This document shows positions 59,549 through 64,000 of a stretch of 64,000 bases of DNA, piece by piece (the stretch's first letter is position 1; each line of letters opens with the position of its first letter). The position numbers and the translations under genes were made by a program. This stretch comes from Mesorhizobium sangaii. GTDB lineage: Bacteria; Pseudomonadota; Alphaproteobacteria; Rhizobiales; Rhizobiaceae. Below the pieces are notes generated by a model. That model saw only the letters and a program-made list of their open reading frames with translations, did no database searches and was not told the origin of the DNA. The stretch is taken from NCBI RefSeq assembly GCF_014207355.1, contig NZ_JACHEF010000003.1, forward strand, positions 533,763 to 597,762. The letters are read 5' to 3'.

Positions 59549-61372
59549 ATGTGCGGTATCGTTGGAATCGTCGGCCACTCGCAGGTTGCGCCGCTCATCG
59601 TCGACGCGCTGAAACGGCTCGAATATCGCGGCTACGACTCGGCCGGTGTCGCCACCATCGAACATGGTGAGCTCGCCCGCCGGCGCGCCGAAGGCAAGCT
59701 GATCAACCTCGAGCGCCGGCTCAAGGACGATCCGCTCGATGGCACGATCGGCATTGGCCACACGCGCTGGGCAACGCATGGCGTGCCGAACGAGACCAAT
59801 GCGCATCCGCATTTTTCCGACGGCGTCGCTATCGTCCACAATGGCATCATCGAGAACTTCGCTGAATTGCGCGACGAACTGAAGCGTGACGGCTACAGCT
59901 TTTCTTCGCAGACCGACACCGAGGTCGTCGCCCATCTGGTGGCGCGTGAACTGGCCAGGGGGCTGAAGCCGGTCGAGGCCGCGCACCAGGCGCTGAAGCG
60001 GCTGGAAGGCGCCTTCGCGCTGGCCATCATGTTCAAAGGCGACGAGGACCTGATCGTCGGCGCCCGTAATGGCCCGCCGCTGGCTGTCGGCCATGGCGAC
60101 GGCGAGATGTTCCTGGGTTCCGACGCCATCGCGCTCGCCCCGTTCACCAATTCGATCACCTATCTCGAAGATGGCGATTGGGCGGTGGTGCGCCGCGACG
60201 GCGTCACGATCTTCGACATCGACGGCAACAAGGTCGACCGCAAGCGGCAGCAGTCGCTCTCGACCAGCTTCATGGTCGATAAGGGCAACCGGCGCCATTT
60301 CATGGAGAAGGAAATCCATGAACAGCCCGAAGTGATCTCGCATACGCTGGCGAATTATCTCGACTTCGTTGGTGGCGTGTCCAAGCCGCTCGACCTGCCG
60401 TTCGATTTTGCCAAGATCGACCGGCTGGCGATTTCGGCCTGCGGCACCGCGTATCTCGCCGGCCTGATCGGCAAGTACTGGTTCGAGCGCTACGCGCGGC
60501 TGCCGGTCGACATCGATGTCGCCTCCGAATTCCGCTATCGCGAAATGCCGCTGTCTGCGAACGATGCCGCCTTTTTCATCTCGCAATCGGGCGAGACCGC
60601 CGACACGCTGGCCTCGCTGCGCTATTGTCGTAAGGCGGGGATGAAGATCGGCGCGCTCGTCAATGTCCGTGAATCGACCATGGCGCGCGAATCCGACGTC
60701 GTGCTGCCGACGCTCGCCGGCCCGGAGATCGGCGTTGCCTCCACCAAGGCCTTCACATGCCAGCTTTCGGTGCTGGCATCGCTTGCCGTGCGCGCCGGCG
60801 TGGCGCGCGGCACGATTTCGCGCGAGCAGGAAAAGACCTTCGTGCGCGAGTTGTCGGAGGCGCCGCGTTACGCCAACCAGGTGCTGAAGCTCGACCATCA
60901 GATCGAAAAGATCGCGCGCGACCTCGCGCACTACAAGAACGTGCTTTATCTCGGCCGCGACACCAATTTCCCGCTGGCCATGGAAGGCGCGCTGAAACTC
61001 AAGGAAATCTCCTATATCCACGCCGAGGGCTATGCCGCGGGCGAGCTGAAGCATGGGCCGATCGCACTGATTGACGAGAACATGCCTGTCATCGTCATCG
61101 CACCGCACGACCGGATCTTCGAAAAGACCGTGTCGAACATGCAGGAAGTGGCGGCGCGCGGCGGCAAGATCATCCTGATCACCGACAGCAAGGGGGCGGC
61201 ACTTGCCAGCGTCAAGACGATGGAGACGATCGTGCTGCCGGACGTGCCGGAAATCATCTCGCCGATCATTTACGCGCTGCCGATACAGATGCTCGCCTAT
61301 TTCACCGCCGTTTTCATGGGCACCGATGTCGACCAGCCGCGCAACCTGGCGAAATCGGTGACGGTGGAGTAG
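59549..61372 (+). CDS. glmS: Glucosamine-fructose-6-phosphate aminotransferase
   Basis: Converts fructose-6-phosphate and glutamine to glucosamine-6-phosphate, the first step toward UDP-GlcNAc. 607 residues starting MCGIVGIVGHSQ, which exposes the nucleophile Cys after Met removal; the amidotransferase part includes GYDSAGVATIEHG and GHTRWATHGVPNETNAHPHF, and the two SIS domains include ISACGTAYLAGLIGKYWFE, ISQSGETADTLASLRYCRKA and the C-terminal AKSVTVE. The start is fixed by this Cys2 rule. No glmS ribozyme was seen in the leader. Confidence 0.97.
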   Translation: MCGIVGIVGHSQVAPLIVDALKRLEYRGYDSAGVATIEHGELARRRAEGKLINLERRLKDDPLDGTIGIGHTRWATHGVPNETNAHPHFSDGVAIVHNGIIENFAELRDELKRDGYSFSSQTDTEVVAHLVARELARGLKPVEAAHQALKRLEGAFALAIMFKGDEDLIVGARNGPPLAVGHGDGEMFLGSDAIALAPFTNSITYLEDGDWAVVRRDGVTIFDIDGNKVDRKRQQSLSTSFMVDKGNRRHFMEKEIHEQPEVISHTLANYLDFVGGVSKPLDLPFDFAKIDRLAISACGTAYLAGLIGKYWFERYARLPVDIDVASEFRYREMPLSANDAAFFISQSGETADTLASLRYCRKAGMKIGALVNVRESTMARESDVVLPTLAGPEIGVASTKAFTCQLSVLASLAVRAGVARGTISREQEKTFVRELSEAPRYANQVLKLDHQIEKIARDLAHYKNVLYLGRDTNFPLAMEGALKLKEISYIHAEGYAAGELKHGPIALIDENMPVIVIAPHDRIFEKTVSNMQEVAARGGKIILITDSKGAALASVKTMETIVLPDVPEIISPIIYALPIQMLAYFTAVFMGTDVDQPRNLAKSVTVE

Positions 61373-61418
61373 GCATCGTCTAAGACTTCAAAATTCAAAA
61401 GCGCCTTACGGGTCACAG

Positions 61419-61466
61419 GCCGCTGCAATGGCATTTGTATCACAGCGGCACTTTTTCTTTTTTTTG
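61419..61466 (+). terminator. Rho-independent terminator after glmS
   Basis: GCCGCTG and CAGCGGC pair around an 18-base loop and are followed by ACTTTTTCTTTTTTTT, a strong T tract. It lies 46 bases beyond the glmS stop. Confidence 0.82.
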
Positions 61467-61504
61467 CGAAAGCCGGTTCCCACTTTTCGGGATCATGCTC
61501 TAAT
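61467..61504. repeat. Rhizobial intergenic repeat segment
   Basis: GCGAAAGCCGGTTCCCACTT followed by TTCGGGATCATGCTCTAA. This is a common rhizobial dispersed sequence from memory. A short related tail, GGATCATGCTCTAG, occurs at about 10835-10848 after the tadD-like gene. Confidence 0.65.
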
Positions 61505-61535
61505 GTTGCGCTGCAACGCGTGTCCCCGGTGAACC

Positions 61536-62288
61536 ATGTCCGATGCTCCCAAGACCTCCGGCATGACCCGGCTGAGGAACTATTTCCTCACGGGCTTCGT
61601 CGTCTGCGCGCCGCTGGCGATCACCGCCTATATCGCCTGGTCGTTCATCGGCTGGGTCGATTCCTGGGTAAAGCCCTATATTCCGGCACGCTATAGCCCC
61701 GACAGCTACCTGCCGTTTCCGGTCCCGGGCTTCGGGCTGATCGTCGCGCTGATCCTGATCACGCTGATTGGTTTCCTGACGGCCAACATTGTCGGCCGCG
61801 CCATCGTCAATTTCGGCGAGCGCCTGCTTGGCCGCATGCCGCTGGTTCGCGGCATCTATGGCTCGCTGAAGCAGATTTTCGAGACCGTGCTGTCGAACAA
61901 GGGCGACATGTTTCGCCAGGTCGGGCTCGTCGAATATCCGCGCAAGGGCGTCTGGTCGCTGGTGTTCGTCGCCAGCGAGAAGGAGACCGAGATCAACCAG
62001 AAACTCGACCAGGAGGGCGATCCGCTGATCGCCGTGTTCATGCCTTGCACGCCCAATCCGACCACCGGATTCCTGATGTATGTGCCGAAGTCCGACATCG
62101 TGCTGCTCGACATGACGATCGAGGACGGCGCCAAGCTGATCGTCTCAGCCGGGCTGGTGGCGCCCGAAGTCAAGCCAATGGTCGTCGTGAACGGCGAGCC
62201 GATCGATGTGCTTGCCAACCCATCGGTTGCCGCCTTGGCTCAGCCGGCGCGCAGGAGCCGGACCGCTTCGTCGCGCCCGAACAAGTAA
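61536..62288 (+). CDS. DUF502 family membrane protein
   Basis: 250 residues with two N-terminal membrane helices (LTGFVVCAPLAITAYIAWSF, GFGLIVALILITLIGFLTAN) and a cytoplasmic or periplasmic domain with IYGSLKQIFETVLSNKGDMF, VGLVEYPRKGVWSLVFVASE and VFMPCTPNPTTGFLMYVPKS. These are DUF502 hallmarks; function unknown. Its last 49 bases overlap the end of recG on the other strand. Confidence 0.9.
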   Translation: MSDAPKTSGMTRLRNYFLTGFVVCAPLAITAYIAWSFIGWVDSWVKPYIPARYSPDSYLPFPVPGFGLIVALILITLIGFLTANIVGRAIVNFGERLLGRMPLVRGIYGSLKQIFETVLSNKGDMFRQVGLVEYPRKGVWSLVFVASEKETEINQKLDQEGDPLIAVFMPCTPNPTTGFLMYVPKSDIVLLDMTIEDGAKLIVSAGLVAPEVKPMVVVNGEPIDVLANPSVAALAQPARRSRTASSRPNK

Positions 62289-64000
62289 AGCAACAGGCGC
62301 AACGCCTCGCCGCGCCCGGATTGCAGCTCCGGGTCACGTGACAGGATCAGCCTGGCGTCGTCGCGGGCGGCCTCCAGAAGGTCGGCATGCGCCTCGATGC
62401 GCGCTACCTGAAAACCCGGCGTGCCGGACTGGCGGGTGCCCAGAAGTTCGCCTTCGCCGCGCAGCTTCAGATCTTCTTCGGCGATCAGGAACCCGTCCTC
62501 GGTTTCGCGCATCACCGACAGCCGGCGTTTTGCGGTCTCGCCGAGCGGGTCCTTGTAGAGCAGCACGCAGGAGGAGGGCTTGTCGCCCCGCCCGACGCGA
62601 CCGCGCAACTGGTGCAACTGGGCAAGGCCAAAGCGCTCGGCATGTTCGATGACCATGACCGTGGCGTCCGGCACGTCGACGCCGACCTCAATGACCGTGG
62701 TGGCGATCAGGATACGTGTCTCGCCCTGCTTGAAGGCGCGCATTGCTTCGTCCTTCTCGGTGCCTTTCATGCGGCCGTGGACGAGGCCGATGCGATCGCC
62801 GAAGAGCGGTTTCAGGGACGCAAAACGATCCTCGGCCGACATCAGCTTGATCTCTTCGGATTCCTCGACCAGCGGACAGATCCAGTAGATCTTCTGGCCA
62901 CCGGCGACGGCTTCGACCATGCGGCCGACCAGCTCGTCGAGCCGCTCGAGCGGCAGCGTGACGGTGCGGATCGGCTGGCGGCCGGCCGGTTTTTCCGTCA
63001 GCTTCGACACGTCCATGTCGCCGAAGGCGGTCAGCACCAGGGTGCGCGGGATGGGCGTGGCCGTCATCACCAGCATGTCGGGTGCGTCACCCTTGGCGGT
63101 GATGGCGAGCCGCTGGTGGACGCCGAAGCGATGCTGCTCGTCGATGACGGCGAAGACCAGGTCGTGGAAGGTGACCGTCTCCTGGAACAGCGCGTGGGTG
63201 CCGACGACGATGTCGATCTCACCGCTCGCCAGGCCAGCCAGTGTATCGGTGCGCTCGCGGCCTTTCTCGCGGCCGGTGAGGATGGCGATGCGCAGCCCGA
63301 CCTTGGCGGCAAGCGGCGCGATCGTCGCCAGATGCTGGCGTGCCAGGATTTCGGTTGGCGCCATCAGTGCAGCCTGGCCGCCGGCCTCGACAGCACGCGC
63401 CATGGCCAGCAGCGCGACGACCGTCTTGCCGGAGCCGACATCGCCCTGCAGGAGCCGCAGCATGCGCTCGGGATCGGCGAGATCGGCATTGATTTCGGCG
63501 AGCGCGAATTCCTGGCTCGCGGTCAGCGAGTAGGGGAGCGCGGCGCGCAGTTTCTCGACGATGCTGCCGTCACCGACCAAAGGACGGCCGGACAGGCGGC
63601 GGATTTTTGTCCGCACCAGCGCCAGCGAGACCTGGCCCGCCAGCAACTCGTCATAGGCGAGGCGGCGCCACGCGGCACCATCGATGGAGACATCGATCGG
63701 GTCGGCCGGATTGTGGATGCGTGCGAGCGCATCGCCAAAGGTGGGAAAGGTGTGCCGGCGCATGAAGGCGCCGTCCTGCCATTCGGCGAAAATGGGCAAG
63801 CGCGCCAGCGCCTGGCCGATCGCCCGGCGCAGCACCTTGCCCGAGAGCCCGGCGGTGAGCGGATAGACCGGCTCGACCAGCGGCAGGTTTTCCGCCTCGC
63901 TGGCCAGCGCGATGTGATCGGGGTGGACCATGGTCGGGCGGCCGTTGAACCATTCCATGCGACCCGAGACCACGACATGCTCGCCCTCGGGCATCGCCTT
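62240..64000 (-). CDS. recG: ATP-dependent DNA helicase RecG, 3' part
   Basis: Remodels stalled forks and branched DNA. The window edge removes roughly the first 115 residues; 586 residues are visible, from KAMPEGEHVVVSGR in the wedge domain. Helicase motifs: LLQGDVGSGKTVVALLAMA (Walker A), VIDEQHRFGVHQRLA (DEQH box), MTATPIPRTLVLTAFGD, RILIATTVIEVGVDVPDA and HQLRGRVGRGDKPSSCVLLY, then the C-terminal TRG segment MRETEDGFLIAEEDLKLRGE. Convergent with the DUF502 gene, 49 bases of overlap. Confidence 0.96.
   Translation of the reverse strand, partial: KAMPEGEHVVVSGRMEWFNGRPTMVHPDHIALASEAENLPLVEPVYPLTAGLSGKVLRRAIGQALARLPIFAEWQDGAFMRRHTFPTFGDALARIHNPADPIDVSIDGAAWRRLAYDELLAGQVSLALVRTKIRRLSGRPLVGDGSIVEKLRAALPYSLTASQEFALAEINADLADPERMLRLLQGDVGSGKTVVALLAMARAVEAGGQAALMAPTEILARQHLATIAPLAAKVGLRIAILTGREKGRERTDTLAGLASGEIDIVVGTHALFQETVTFHDLVFAVIDEQHRFGVHQRLAITAKGDAPDMLVMTATPIPRTLVLTAFGDMDVSKLTEKPAGRQPIRTVTLPLERLDELVGRMVEAVAGGQKIYWICPLVEESEEIKLMSAEDRFASLKPLFGDRIGLVHGRMKGTEKDEAMRAFKQGETRILIATTVIEVGVDVPDATVMVIEHAERFGLAQLHQLRGRVGRGDKPSSCVLLYKDPLGETAKRRLSVMRETEDGFLIAEEDLKLRGEGELLGTRQSGTPGFQVARIEAHADLLEAARDDARLILSRDPELQSGRGEALRLLLYLFGRDEAVRLLRAG

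Overview
This window is high-GC chromosomal DNA from an alphaproteobacterium of the order Hyphomicrobiales (Rhizobiales), most likely a Mesorhizobium or close relative. The main reasons are the gene families and their order (DUF3572 next to divK-pleD, rpmG-MFS-NUDIX-DUF983-rnr-topA, gcvTHP behind a tandem glycine riboswitch), rhizobial palindromic intergenic repeats, and LexA boxes of the alphaproteobacterial GTTC-N7-GTTC type. No complete rRNA or tRNA gene, CRISPR array or intact insertion sequence was seen. The assignment is from recognition only; no search was run.

Layout. 0-2.6 kb: the start of a FUSC-family membrane protein and parE, the latter with a LexA-type box in its leader. 2.85-10.8 kb: a Tad/Flp pilus assembly run (cpaB, cpaC, a small lipoprotein, cpaE, cpaF, tadB, tadC, a tadD-like lipoprotein) without a pilin, a prepilin peptidase or a full-length cpaD. 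11-16.7 kb: a membrane diguanylate cyclase abutting gcvP tail to tail, then gcvH and gcvT behind the glycine riboswitch. 17-21 kb: an unrecognised protein built from four related repeats, a sulfite-oxidase-like molybdoenzyme with a cytochrome b partner, a DUF1345 protein and a UPF0178 protein. 21-25 kb: the glutathione-dependent formaldehyde pair gfa/adhC and pccA. 25-31.8 kb: dnaE, an ion channel carrying a C-terminal zinc ribbon, secreted proteins and a DMT exporter.

31.9-38.6 kb: dinB interrupted by an in-frame stop but with a clean LexA box, a GNAT enzyme, a secreted protein with an acidic repeat tail, a HAD hydrolase, DUF3572, divK and pleD. 38.6-47.8 kb looks like an accessory insert between pleD and rpmG, which lie close together in relatives such as Sinorhizobium meliloti as far as I remember. 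It holds a frameshifted flavin monooxygenase, then GntR regulator, transsulfuration-type PLP enzyme, and a complete CUT1 sugar-type ABC transporter, then a DJ-1/PfpI pseudogene with three lesions. 47.8-56.2 kb returns to the conserved block (rpmG, NIF3/YqfO-like protein, MFS, NUDIX, DUF983, rnr, topA). 56.5-64 kb: a secreted repeat-motif protein, ccdA, glmU and glmS (UDP-GlcNAc precursor supply), a DUF502 membrane protein and the 3' part of recG. A tRNA-Lys-like fragment lies between ccdA and glmU.

The most promising leads for new biology are the GntR/PLP-lyase/ABC cluster, the four-repeat protein, the tRNA-Lys fragment, the channel with a zinc ribbon, and the reduced Tad locus.
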